Assembly: GCA_012932865.1 (NCBI GenBank)
Contig: SAXG01000017.1
Location: forward strand, 1 to 64,000
Direction of reading: 5' to 3'
Length of the DNA: 64,000 bases
Source of the DNA: Amylostereum areolatum
Lineage: Eukaryota; Basidiomycota; Agaricomycetes; Russulales; Stereaceae
In this document: positions 49,518-61,081 of the stretch, piece after piece
Position numbering within the stretch: position 1 is the first letter of the stretch
Layout of the letters: each line of letters opens with the position of its first letter
The notes under the pieces: generated by a model
What the model was told of the DNA's origin: nothing
Databases searched by the model: none
The model's input: the letters and a program-made list of their open reading frames with translations, nothing else
Made by a program: the position numbers and the translations under genes

Positions 49518-51598
49518 ATGGCTGACGCAGCACAATGTCCTGTGCCGACGGCCCCTGATATCACGACGACATCTGGGATCTTCATCCTAGCCACGATTCT
49601 GGGCAGTGTGTAAGCTGACCTCAGTCTATTCTATGCCTACTTGGATTCAATTTTGATATGCGTAGGTTTTACGGCATGACCTTACTCCAGGCGGGTCTGT
49701 ATTTCTCGAAATCTGGCGAGGATCGTGCTCGGAACAAGCTGCTGGTGCGATTTTCATTGTCAGTATTTTCATGGGCGCTCACTCGATCTCGTCCCACTTC
49801 CAGGTCACCGTGCTGATGTAGGCGCGCTTCCTTGTTGATGACTAACAACGCTAACTAAGGCTCTCGGCAGTCTGTTCGATACTTTCGCGTGGATCCTGGA
49901 AGTGTATACTGTATGGTGGTATTTTGTTGTAAACTACGCCAATCCGGCAGCTCTCCCAATGCCAATATGGTGAGCTGTGCACAAATTCTCACCTCGATCG
50001 CAACACTGATTTATGCGATCGTTTGAAGGACTCTCGAGCTAGAGCCGGGCTTTACGGTGCATTTCATTCACCATCCTCAAGTTATCAGGCCACATACTCA
50101 CGGCAGTCGCTGCAGTATACGGTGGCCTTCCTTGCACAGATGTAAACAGCAAGGTGCACTCTGTTGAGAGAAATGTGACTAACATATGTGATAGGTTTTT
50201 CATCGAGAAGATATACATTTGTGGGGCTCCTTGCCATTGTCCCGCTTCATTGCCTGATCAAAAATTCCAGTGTCGGGTAGCAAGGTCATAGCGTTTGTTC
50301 TGGTACGATTTTCTTCGCCCTGTTGTTTACCTTCCCCTCACCCGTTTGCGCAGACCGTCTTATCCATTGGTGCATGGGGTGAGTTGTACATCTGGGCCAC
50401 AAACATATTGAGCTCACTATCCCCGGCGAAATAGGAACTGGTATCGGTACGTCCATGCGAGTATCTCCCGCTTATTTTTTGTTGACCTGAACTCTTAGGA
50501 ATCACGGGCATTGTGTATGGATGAACCACATTGCTATAAAACACTCCCGTTCCTGACCTCTAACACAGATTTTCGATCAGGGATCTCGTGTCCCCCACTA
50601 TCGATGTACGTGATCAAGCTTTTAGCACAACGGCGTGACAAGTATACTGGTTTATCACTTCTGGATAGAGGATCAACATTGCTCAGAAAACATTGTCGAC
50701 ACTGGTCGAGCTCATTATTGCCGCCTCTATGACCTATATGTTCCGAGCGAAGCGCACAGGGATGTCGAGGTAACTCGTGTTTCCTCCCCTCGTTTTCCAA
50801 ACATTCACCCCTTCCGAACAGAACGGATAGCATCCTCAACCGCCTGCTCGTGTTTGCTCTGTCTCGTGGTATTCTGATGTGGTGCGTATCCTATCTTGTC
50901 GACCTGGTTCCGGCACTGACGTCCCCCTTTTCCCTGGCCAACAGCCTCGTGCAAATCTTGTACACAGTCACAGTACGGGCTCAGCCATCCGCTGATACTT
51001 CCTTGGCTGGGTACTGACGTCCCTTCATAGTATTTTGCCTTGCACAACACTCTTATCTGGGCGATTTTCCACTTCTCCCTTAGCAAGTGTGAGTTTGAAC
51101 TTCTCGCATTGGGGTGCCTCGACCATCTCATCTCGCTACGTCTTAGTGTGCGCCAACTCGGTCATTGCTTCGTACGTACTATGCTTTTCGCGTGGGAGGC
51201 TGCTAACCAATGTACAATAGTCTCAACGTTCGCGAAATCATGCGCAACGGAACTTCGCGGATGTCTGAAGGCGCCTCGATATCGCTTACTAAACGGATGG
51301 GGGCCAGTTCTTCAAGCTCGCGACAGGTCGGCTCTTGAACCCTTCCTTCTACGATATTTCCTTTCCTGACCCGTCTGTACGAATGAAGGAGTCTCGCGTC
51401 GTGTTTAGCGGCGATGACATCGCGCCCTACACCCCGGGTATGAAAAGCCCCGTTCGGGTTCAGGTGAGGCGACCTTCTCCCTCCCCTCGACGGGTGCTGA
51501 AAATGATCCACGGGCAGTTCTCGGATCAAGACAACAATGATATCGAGTCAGCCCCCCAGATCCACGTTCACAGGGAGTACGTGAAGCATACAGACTGA
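49518..51598 (+). CDS. DUF6534-type fungal membrane protein, one frame break
   Basis: Begins MADAAQCPVPTAPDITTTSG at 49518. Hydrophobic segments follow: IFILATILGSVFYGMTLL, LFDTFAWILEVYTVWWYFVV, VIAFVLTVLSIGAWGTGIGI, LIIAASMTYMFRA, LVFALSRGILMCLVQILY and LIWAIFHFSLSKV. The agaricomycete DUF6534 hallmark is at the end of that block: ...SKVCANSVIASLNVREIMRN. Seven helices with the N-terminus outside would fit a receptor-like fold, but function is unknown. Introns are many (about nine). At 51299-51303, in a G5 run, the frame must change to reach the C-terminal tail SFYDISFPDPSVRMKESRVV and the stop at 51596-51598. No signal peptide is needed. Confidence 0.75.
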
Positions 51599-52490
51599 AC
51601 TTGTGTCTAAGCCCGATGTCATTGCAGTATTGTGAACCCGGACTGTATTTTGTGTATGTACTTGTAGACTCGACGCCACGGTCTGTGCACGGTAGTCTAT
51701 TGCTACCTTGTACCTATCATACCATGTCAATTTTTGAAGGACCTCACGGACTTGATAGCATGCACTTAGTGGTAGAAACATTCCCATTGTCATAGATGCT
51801 AACAGGTTACGCTACGACCGCTCGGGGAGACTGGAGCAGACAGGGAGTCGTCTCTCGTCCGTACAACTGGTACAGAGGGGAAGGGAGGCAAAAGAATAGG
51901 GGGATAGTCCTCCATCCATGTACTTATCCTGATCCCAGGAGAAACGTAAACTCCAACTAGACCGATCGTCCGCTGACCGTTACTTGAGCAAGATTACTGT
52001 CAGAGGTTTGAGCCTTCTCGTCCTCTGGGACCAAGCCCGAGGCAGGCTTGTACACATTGCAACGGATGGGAGGGTATGTTCCCTGAGATTTCACATTCTA
52101 GACAGATCGACCATTCAGCTACTTGTAAAAACACAAATACTTACGAGATTTCGTGTACGAACGAAGTCTTGCGCATCCTGATTGAATGACCCGGGTCGCA
52201 AAGTCCACGAGAGGTGACGAAGTCACAAAGCAAGGTATCCTTGAAGTGAAGGTACAGAAGGGGCAGATAGTTATATACTTGACCTCAAGCTCGAGCAGAC
52301 TGCCGACGGCAATTTTTGCCTGGGCGAAGGACCCAGCTCGGCGAAATGGGACGGAATGGCGCACTTGCAGGCGTCCGCGCGACTCCAGCGAGGCTGAGGC
52401 TATGTGCAAAGTCATGACGGCTATCGGAGAACAAAGAAAAGATTAACGATAAAGAGGGCGTGTCCATGGTACGAAGGGAAAAAAACGAAG
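51599..52490. other. Intergenic region upstream of Sec2-like gene
   Basis: About 890 bp. No supported gene; the forward frame near 52404 is simply the upstream extension of the next coding exon. Confidence 0.35.
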
Positions 52491-55312
52491 ATGACGGTGC
52501 CGTTACAAGAGGGAGTGGCGGAAGAATCTGTGTTGGGCTCTGTTTCCCGCGCTGAAGCTATCCTGCGCTCCGCCCTCGTTCAACTCGAGCTCAGCGCCAG
52601 CGCTCGCCGCAGCCTTTACCCTCTCCCCTCCGATATCGACTCGGGTTACATGTCTCAAGACCACGATTCACCCGCTGACGAACCTCGTCAAAACCCCCAG
52701 GACGCGTCGCAGGTCGACCCTCCACCCAGCGGCAAGGCTGCCCACCACAACGCCCACAGCGAGACGGGCTCCAAACGACGACCCAGCATCGATCGCGACG
52801 CACAAGAGCAGGTCATATCATCCCTTCGTGCCCAGGTGCAAGACCTCTTCTCCCAAGTCACCCAACTCAACAACAAACTTGTCAAATCGTACGACCGTGT
52901 CTCCGACCTTGAAGATGACCTCCACATCGCCTCTTCCAATGTCCGCGCGTCTTCTATCAAGATATCTCAGCTCGAACTCGAGCGTACACACCACCTCTCC
53001 GCCTTGAATACCGGATTACTTGTGGAGAAGGACCAAGTCACCGCCGAACTCACCCGACTCATGGAAAAGGCGACAGACGAAGCTGCTCGCCGCGGTGAAG
53101 CAGAGACCGCCCGCGAAACCATCGAAAAGGAACTAGATGACTTGAGCGCGGGCCTGTTTGACCAAGCGAACAGGATGGTCGCCGAGGCGAGGTTTGGGCG
53201 GGCACAGAGCGAGCGGAAGGCGGACGATGCAGAGAGAGCGTTGAGGGAAACAGAGGAAGTCGTACGGCTCATGCAGTTGCAAATGCAGGAACTTCAGGCG
53301 CAGAAGGAGGCATCGGAGGCGACAGCGGCCAAGGGCAAATGGGTCAACCGAACCCTTTCACCTTCCTCTGCAAGCGTCCTGCGTCTACTCAGTTCGCACT
53401 TGCCCTACCAGGAATTCCTTGCCTTTGTTGCCCACCTAAGGAATATCCGCCCATCTTCCTCTCAACCTCCAGCGATGTCGACACTACTACCTCTCCCCTT
53501 TCTTACTCGACTCATCACGGAAGACACGTACGTCACGGCTCATCCTCTATTATCATGATTAAATGCTAACGTGAACACAGGGATCCTACCGTTCGCCTTG
53601 ACCTCGCGCCATCCCTCAATTGGCTTACGCGGCGATCAGTGCTCTCTGCCATCCATCACGGCCAACTTTCTATCGAGCCGATATCCACCCAGCTGCTTAT
53701 CGAGTCCACTTCTTCAGCATATCCCTCCCTTCCCGGATCCAACCCCGGATCCATTTCCTGCGCATTATGCGGTACATCTATCTACGCTCCTCCGGATGGG
53801 CAACCCTCGCCCACCCGTAGCAGTTACTCTGTGGTTCGTCAAACATCCAACGGCTGGTTCAAGAACCCGCTATCATCTGCACCTCCTTCTCCTCCTCCCA
53901 CACGCACCGTCTTCTCAGATCCAGCTTCACTAGGCCTTCCTCCTCAACTGTACATTTTCCGTCTTTCCGCAGCATCATCCGCGACGTTGCCCGTCGGCAT
54001 TGCACAAGGCCAGCAGGGACGTGTACAACCTACAATATACCCTCTTTGCACCTCGGGATGGTGTCTATCGCGTATGCGCACGACGTGCTCGCTTTGGGCA
54101 TTTGTTCGTACCAGCGTCGTGGAGAAGGTTTGGGAAGAAGAGGCGCCCTCGTTCCCCCCTCCTCCCATCCGCAGAGACATCTCAGGATCCGTCGAGAGGC
54201 CGCCCATCCCTCCTCGCAAACGCGGTCTGTGGGGCTTTGCGTCTGCGTTGGGTATGGATCGTGTTCCCGATGAGAAGACCAAGACTTCCGTGTCGAAAAC
54301 GCCGGAGCCCGAGAAAAAGCGTTTCGTCGCACCCATTCCCTCAAAGCTTCTGGTCAAGACGGCCTCTGCACCTCCGCCCCTTCCTCAACGAAGCCGCTCC
54401 CGTGCGCAGGGGTCGCCTGTGTCCAAGCCTACAGAGTCATCCAGTACGCCAACGGATGGTGAGAAAAGTGGGTCTGTTGCAGGCAGCGACGGTATACCAT
54501 CGCCGACAACCGATACCAACACAGGCACACAAGAACAGAAAGTTTCTGCGGCACCTACGCCCTCTCCTCAGGGGGAACCCGAGGCCTTCCTCACTCCCGT
54601 CGAGGAAGTTCCATCCACCGATCTACAAACAATGACGCGCTCCGGTTCTCCATCCACGATCCCTCTTCCAGAATCACTGCCGAATACGCCTGATGCCGCA
54701 CCTGTCGCTCTTCCCGATGAGCAGCCCGCCGCGCCTGTCAACCCACCATCTGAAGGAGTAGCTCAACCGGCCGCTCCTGTGGCTCCCCCTCTTCCCCGTC
54801 GCGCTGCTGCCCGCGCTCGGCCTGTGCCTCCTCCCCCTTCTCTGCCCGCAGAACCAACATCTATGGAACCCACATCCAAACCCGAAGAGCCTGTACTTGC
54901 ACCTGAAGCCTCCGCGGCGGCTGGGACCGTTGTTGAAGAGAAAGTCTCCGATGTGCCGGCCAACGCTGAGGGCGAGGAGACCTCTCTAGGTTCCGACCAA
55001 AAGGAGCCCACGGCCGACGAAGCCAAGCCTGAGGTGCCACCTCGTCCATCCGTGGACAAACCCCGCTCTACCTCCGTCACCTCCTCTGGTTCCATCCCTA
55101 ACGCACCCAATGGTGTGAACGGCGTGCACGGTCTACACGCGGAACCTGAGACAGTGTCAGTGTCAGAGCCCGAGTCAGAGCCTGAGCAACCGCTCATGGC
55201 ACCTGATGGAATGCCGTTCGTGGGCGAGACGACGTGGGAGGAACGTACGTGGAAAGAGCTCGTAAATTTGAGGGAGGAGATGTTCTGGGCGCGTGTTGGC
55301 GGGGCACGGTGA
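52491..55312 (+). CDS. Sec2/Rabin8-like Rab guanine-nucleotide exchange factor
   Basis: Start MTVPLQEGVAEESVLGSVSR. From residue about 100 a long coiled coil runs: EQVISSLRAQVQDLFSQVTQ, LNNKLVKSYDRVSDLEDDLH, and later EKELDDLSAGLFDQANRMVA / EARFGRAQSERKADDAERAL, the Sec2 GEF signature. A single intron (53527-53580) separates two exons. The second has a cysteine motif (SISCALCGTSIY), FSDPASLGLPPQLYIFRLS, then YPLCTSGWCLSRMRTTCSLW and AFVRTSVVEKVWEEE, which parallels the conserved C-domain of animal Rabin8. After that comes a Pro/Ser-rich tail of more than 300 residues with SH3-like sites (PPPLPQRSRSRAQG; PLPRRAAARARPVPPPP). Sec2 activates Sec4/Rab8 on secretory vesicles for exocytosis. Continuous frame, about 920 residues. 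Confidence 0.88.
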
Positions 55313-55781
55313 GCACTGGCGGTTGGCCCCCTGTACACACTAGCTGTACATGGTACGTCTCTCTTTCTTCTTATATCTCGATTATGAACTGATGCCAGTC
55401 TCACGCAGCTTGTCTGCTATAATCAGGCGAAACCTGTAGATATTGTCGATCTAGGCTGTTGATTAAGCGCGGAGCTGGGGTTGCATGTTGTTGTTTTTTC
55501 CAACAAGATATCGTTTGGACTTTTTCTACTTCTTCTATCTCCTAGTACGGCATTTATGACGGCGTGTGCGCACAACTCTCCAGGATGCCTTTTGTGTATT
55601 GGGGAGCATCGTGTGTACATGTAGTATACGACAGCATAATTGGATATCCACACGATTTCATGAATGCATGGGTTCATTCATAGATTCCTGGGAGTGGACT
55701 TGGATAGATTACACGTGGTGGTACATCTTCGGGTTAGTCTACACTCATCGCTGCCCCTCACATGATACTCCGGTGGAGAAG
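55313..55781. other. Intergenic region, convergent genes
   Basis: About 470 bp between facing genes (Sec2-like plus, dioxygenase minus). No feature recognised. Confidence 0.4.
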
Positions 55782-57168
55782 TTACGCTGTGCCCAACCGC
55801 TCCGCACCGACGTCTTTGACAGCCGATTTAGCCCGTTGAGCGAGCGCCGCTTGAGCCTCAGACTCGGTGGGCAGGACGAAGTCGAACTGGAGGAGCTTGA
55901 ATGGTTTGTTCTGGGGGAAGCCGCGCTTCTTTGCTTCCTCGCTGTCGTTAACGTCGGTGTAGGACTAGATATAGCAGCAGATCAGTACCGTGCTACCAGG
56001 CTAACATATAGGGATACTTACAACTACCAACGATTTCTTCACTCCGAAAACAGCATCGCTGGCCAGAAATTTGTCACCCTGAGCGTAGAGTGCCGTCACT
56101 AGTTTTTTGTGACCCGGAGCTTCGATCATTATGTGCAGGTGGTTGGGACGCATGTTATGCCGGCCAATGTGTGTGAGCAACTCGCCGACAGGGCCCTGTG
56201 AAGTACATTCTCAGTCAGCTGGAGTACGGTGAAGACGAAAGCTGTGACGAACGTCGCCGGGGATGGGATATGCGACTGGGACGACAGCGCGGTAACCGTA
56301 TTTGCCCTCCTCGTCGGCACGAAGGCGGCCTCGGCAGTCAGGTCCAGTATTGGGGCGATCCGAGTATTGAGTGTCGTAGAATCCTAGAAGGTGGGTCAGG
56401 AGAGCGCGCGGATAACAGATGGAGCCCGCTCACCAAGGTTGTCGGTTTCCCAAGTCTCGATGATTGCACCGGGAATGGGTTTTCCATCCGTGGACAAAAC
56501 ACGTCCTTCGACATACATGTAGTCTCCCTTTCCCTCTGATGCGATCGACTCTCCCAGCGCAACTGTCCAAAAGGTTAGATCTGATTTGAAGTTCGATCGG
56601 AGGGAGAACGCACCATCTGGGGCATCTTCAGTGAAGAAGGGGCCCAACACACTGCTCTCAGTGGATTTTCCGACGGTGGGGTTGTTGATCGCGTCGACGA
56701 GGGCGGAGACGCCGAGGACGTCAGAGAGAAGGATGAACTCTTGACGGATGGGAGTGCACGTCTGGCCGACGCGGGTGAGGAACTCTATGGTGGTCATCCA
56801 TTCTTCTGTCGTGATGCTGTGGGCCTCGTTAGGGTGTGTATCCACGGACAGAGGTGATTTCAGCGCACTTGGTCTCGCTCACGAATTCGTGAAGCTTGGT
56901 GAGCAGGTTGCGGAAGATGAAACGCGTGCGTCTGTGAGATGCGAAGCGTTGAGATCGGTTCGATGAGGAGCAAGATCGAAAACGCATACGGATTGGGTGC
57001 GAGTTCAGTGAGCTTGAGAATGTTGTCTGTGATGATCTCCGCTTTGTCCGGGTACTTGGATGAGCGAATGAGGCTATGAATCGGTCAAGATACAGAAGGA
57101 GGGCATACGGGGAGATCGAGGTCGGGGGCGCCGATGCCGTTGGACTGGGCAGCTTTTACGTCGGGCAT
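55782..57168 (-). CDS. Intradiol ring-cleavage dioxygenase A (catechol/hydroxyquinol 1,2-dioxygenase)
   Basis: ATG 57168, MPDVKAAQSNGIGAPDLDLP. The helical N-domain has YPDKAEIITDNILKLTELAP and, after introns, TTEEWMTTIEFLTRVGQTCT and LGVSALVDAINNP. The catalytic beta-domain begins SSVLGPFFTEDAP and IASEGKGDYMYVEGRVLSTD. The Fe(III) ligands are visible: a Tyr in GFYDTQYSDR, a Tyr in GKYGYRAVVPVAYPIP, and two His in RHNMRPNHLHIMIEAPG. The last exon encodes FPQNKPFKLLQFDFVLPTES, ending GTA. About eight introns and no frame break. The enzyme opens catechol or hydroxyquinol between the hydroxyls (beta-ketoadipate or related pathway). A TATA-like box is at 57227-57233. Tandem with paralogue B. Confidence 0.92.
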
Positions 57169-57226
57169 TGTTGTAGTAGTAGAGAGAGGGAGGAGGTAGT
57201 TATCGAGGAAGTGCAATTGGAGGGAG

Positions 57227-57233
57227 ATTTATA
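57227..57233 (-). promoter_or_regulatory. TATA-like box for dioxygenase A
   Basis: TATAAAT on the minus strand about 60 nt upstream of the dioxygenase A start. Confidence 0.45.
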
Positions 57234-57771
57234 GGATTTGGAGGACGGATAAAGGAGTAGGAGAAGCGGTCCATCGCTAGAGAAAGGTCCGAGGCAGATG
57301 CCAGAAAAGGCGTCGACTTCCTGGTCATGCTCCCTTTCCAGTCAGCAACCCCTGCATTTGAATACGCTCTCTTGCCTCCAGCCCGTCCTTGTCCCTCCTT
57401 GTCCGGAGTGCTCGCCATCCAACCGTCCGAGCGATGTCTCGAACATCGGCGCATGTGACGCCGTCGGGACCACAGTAGAGCGCGCCATCACCCTTTTCCG
57501 GCAACTCGTTCCCAAAGCCTGCAACTTCGCGTACTGAAGCTTATCATCGATATCTGCGAGCTAGAGGTTATAAAACACGTCAGTTCTCTGCCCCATGAGC
57601 CCCCTAGAAGCAGGACTCGTGGGTGTCATGGACTCATATACTCCGAGTTGGACTCACACCGTTCGTCAACATTGTTCAACCTTGTCCATGTCGAGAAACG
57701 GCGTAGCCTCGTAGGGGGAAGTAGACTAATAAAAGTAGAGTAACGACCGTTTACACATTTGCTAAGCCACA
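57234..57771. other. Spacer between dioxygenase genes
   Basis: About 540 bp between dioxygenase A's TATA box and dioxygenase B's 3' end; no gene seen. Confidence 0.4.
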
Positions 57772-59139
57772 ACCTTTGCCTTCTTCGCATATTCGATGGC
57801 ATTCTTCTCCATAACAGCACGAGACTCTTCCACCGTCGGAAGAATAAGATCGAATTGCAGCAACTTGAACTTGCCACCCTTAGGAAAGCCGCGTTTCTTC
57901 GCTTCCGCGTCATTATCCACCTCGCCTAAGTTCTAAACACAGGTCAGCAGCGGCGCTTTCCAAGGCCATAGAAGGAACGCACCACAACCAAGGATTGTTT
58001 GACACCAAAGACGGCATCGCTTGCGAGCCAGGAGTCGCCTTCCGGGTAGAGCGCGGTGGTCAACTTTTTGTAGCCAGGAGCCTCGACCATCATATGCAAA
58101 TGGTTTGGTCGCATGTTATGCCTGCCCATAAGAAGGAGGATATCACCAACCGGCCCCTACATGCGATGTCAGTTGTGCAAATTGAATGTGGACGATTGGT
58201 CATTAAAAACGTACATCTCCAGGGATCGGGTACGCAACGGGGACGACTGCACGATAACCATATTCCCCGTTGGCATTGGTGCGAACCCGCCCGCGGCAGT
58301 CCGGCGCATCTCGCTGTGCGTACTCATTATCGTATAGGCCTGCATATAAACCATCCTAGATCAAAAGAGGTCCAGGGAAAGGTGGGAAAGAGTGCACCAT
58401 GTCCGTCGGTTTCCCAGGTCTCAATGACCGCATCCGGGATTGGTTTGCCGTCGGAGCTCAGAACGCGTCCCTCAACATACATGTAATCTCCCTTGCCCTC
58501 AGACGCGATGGAATCCCCATGGGCGACTGCGCGAAACTTTAGAAAAGTGTACGTGAAGAGAAGAGGCGGCTTACCGTCGGGGGCGTCGGTGGTGAAGAAC
58601 GGTCCAAGCACGCTGCTCGACGTCGACTGCCCAACCTGAGGATTGTTGATGGCGTCGACGAGCGCGGATACGCCCATTACGTCCGACAGAAGAATGAACT
58701 CCTGGCGAAGGGGCGTGCACGTGTGGCCAGTGCGAGTGAGGAACTCGATCGTGGACATCCATTCCTCCGTCGTTAAGCTGCATTGCACGCAGTTCGATCA
58801 GGACGTCGATCCGTCAGACCGTGGAGGCATGGTGTACCTCGTCTTGCGCACATACTCGTGCAGCATTTCTACCAAATTATGCAACAAGAACCGAGTCCGT
58901 CTGTGGCCAAGTGTTGGTCAACATCATGAAGGATGGTCCGGGTGGAGGGAACTCGCGGGTTAGGGGTGAGCTGTACGAGCTTCAGCATGTTTTCTGAAAT
59001 GATCTCGGGTTTGTCAGGATACTGTATTGCAATGGTCAGCTTGAAAAGGTAGCGGCGAACTAGTGCCATAGTATGTATTACTTACCGGAAGGGCGAAGTC
59101 TGGGGCAGAGATTCCATTGGAGCGCGCGTGGCCTTCCAT
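57772..59139 (-). CDS. Intradiol ring-cleavage dioxygenase B, tandem paralogue of A
   Basis: ATG 59139, MEGHARSNGISAPDFALP. Blocks match copy A in order: YPDKPEIISENMLKLVQLTP, LTTEEWMSTIEFLTRTGHTC, LRQEFILLSDVMGVSALVDA, SSVLGPFFTTDAPDGK, IASEGKGDYMYVEGRVLSSD, GLYDNEYAQRDAPDCRGRV, GEYGYRAVVPVAYPIP and RHNMRPNHLHMMVEAPGYKK. The two Tyr and two His iron ligands are all kept, so the copy should be active. It ends NAIEYAKKAKVVA, stop at 57772. The linker around GLYDNEY and the C-terminal part differ most from A, which hints at different substrates (catechol against hydroxyquinol) but does not prove it. Introns fall at matching places, consistent with tandem duplication. TATA-like box near 59213-59219. 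No frame break. Confidence 0.92.
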
Positions 59140-59212
59140 TGTATCTGTACGGGTCCTAGAATATTGTGGTATTGGAAAGAGGGTCAAGATGCTGATGCTG
59201 AGACGAAGAGCC

Positions 59213-59219
59213 TTTATAT
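59213..59219 (-). promoter_or_regulatory. TATA-like box for dioxygenase B
   Basis: CATATAAAGG on the minus strand, about 75-80 nt upstream of the start. Confidence 0.45.
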
Positions 59220-59513
59220 GAAACCGAAAGGGACTGTTAGTTCAGCAAGGCTCAGTCCTGTGACCCACCGCGCGCACGGGCGCGCCTCCCTCTAGACGGG
59301 TCGACACCCGTGGAGCGGGCGATGTGTGAAAGTTTCCCTAATCGCTGATTTATCAGAACTCGAAGACAGGAATACATCCATCGCACGTAAACGTCCCGAC
59401 GGTCCGTTTCTCCGCAACTTGCAAGAACCAAAAAAAATCTGATTCCTCGACCTATACCGATTCGTACACCAGCTTGAATTATTCGTGCAGCACAAAGATC
59501 AACGAGTGTAGCG
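59220..59513. other. Spacer between dioxygenase B and MDR oxidoreductase
   Basis: About 290 bp; no feature beyond the dioxygenase B promoter. Confidence 0.4.
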
Positions 59514-60996
59514 TCAATCCTCCGCAACGATGATGACCTTCTTTCCTTTGTTTTCGCCCGTCGAGATCTGCAAGAAGCCCTCGCCGACGCTCTCCAGGCC
59601 GTAGCTTCGGTCCTCTTCGAACTTGAGTTTGCCCTCCTTAATCAGAAGTGGGACCTCGCGGTAGTAGGATTCGGCCCACTTCGGCGCAAGGTGCCAGACG
59701 AGGAAGCCGTTCACGGATATTTGTTTCGAAATGATCGCGAACGTGTTCTGTTCAGGAGTCAGCGTCGGGTCAGCAGTCAACAAAGGTTGAAGTGTTTACC
59801 TCGTACGTGTACGCCTTGGACTCTTTGTTATAGAGCGACGCCATGCCACATTCCTACCGATCGTCAGCTAAACGTGGTTGCAGGGCCGACAGAAAAACGT
59901 ACAATGAACCGAGCGCCATTGGCGGCGTACTTCATTGCAAGATCCAAAGTCTCGCCGCCAACGTTATCCCAGTATCTATCCAAGGGTGAGCCCGGAGTAG
60001 AGTATGTCAAAGAGATGATAGACGTACACGTCGATGGGTCCCTCACGCTTGAGGATCTCTTCCGTGCTCTCCTTCTTGTAATTGAAGGCAACGTCGACTC
60101 CGAGGGAACGAGCGTATTCCACCTTCTCGTCCGAACCAGACGAACCGATGACCTTCAGGCCGTTAATTTTCGCAAGTTGCGCGACAAAGCTGCCCACAGC
60201 GCCCGCCACGGTCGACACGAAAACGGTCTGCCCTTTTCTGGCCTTGGAAAATTCGTTCCAAGCAAACCAAGCTGTCTGGCCTTAGAAAGGATACAACGGG
60301 TTAGATGGATACAACCGATGAATAATAAGCTCGTACCTGGCATGCCAAGAACACCGACGTAGAGAGACCACGGCACACCGATCTCATTGGTGATCTTCTG
60401 GTATGCCTTCGGATCCTTAGCCACGAAATATTCCTGATGCGCTGAGTGTATGTATATCGTCAGTCAAACGGCAGGACAAGAAAAACTGCAGTGCGCACGG
60501 AATCCCGGTCCGTACAAGTGGTCTCCAGGCTTGATGTCTGGTGTTTCCGAGCGAATGACCACGCCTACACCATGGCTGTTCAATCTAGAACGCATCGTCA
60601 TATTAGTCCATTGGGTCAATATCGGAAATATTCCTGCAAGACGTACGGCTGGCCGATCTCAAACGCCGGCTGCATTTACCGAGACGCGTGAGACGGAAAG
60701 AAGAGGTGGAGTCGACGAGGGTACACACGCTATACGACGGGATGTGGGCCTCGCGCATGCGAGCACGCATATACGGGTCGACGGAAAGCACGAGCGTCTT
60801 TATGAGATACCCCCCTTCCAGAGGTACGTTATCGAGGTCGATTGTCTGCGAATCATCGTACTTCAAATGCTTCCCAGGCTCGACGAGACCTTGATACGCC
60901 ACGAAAATGAGCCCGCGCGTCGACAGTGAGATGACACAGCGACGCACCCGTGGGAACTTCAGCAAAAATATGACGTCCGTTGCGCACTGGTGCCAT
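59514..60996 (-). CDS. MDR-family NADPH oxidoreductase (PTGR/alkenal reductase type), copy 2
   Basis: ATG 60996, MAPVRNGRHIFAEVPTG, nearly the same as copy 1. It shares GLVEPGKHLKYDDSQTIDLD, SVDPYMRARMREAHIPSYS, GVPWSLYVGVLGMPG, and the AGAVG nucleotide motif as TVAGAVGSFVAQLAKINGLK, with [20 protein letters not shown]. The end is GKKVIIVAED with stop at 59514. The C-terminal half reads NTFAIISKQISVNGFLVWHL, EVPLLIKEGKLKFEEDRSYG and LESVGEGFLQIST. Intron positions mirror copy 1. No frame break. Its neighbours are the two dioxygenases on the same strand, so it may reduce an unsaturated product or an aldehyde in the same pathway; that is inference. TATA-like box at 61075-61081. Confidence 0.87.
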
Positions 60997-61074
60997 TAGA
61001 TTCAGACAGGAGAAGACGTTCGATGAGATGAGGGGTGTGAAAGATAGCCTTGAGAAAACTAAAAAGCTCGCTCA

Positions 61075-61081
61075 TTTTATA
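61075..61081 (-). promoter_or_regulatory. TATA-like box for MDR copy 2
   Basis: TATAAAA on the minus strand, about 80 nt upstream of the start codon. Confidence 0.45.
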
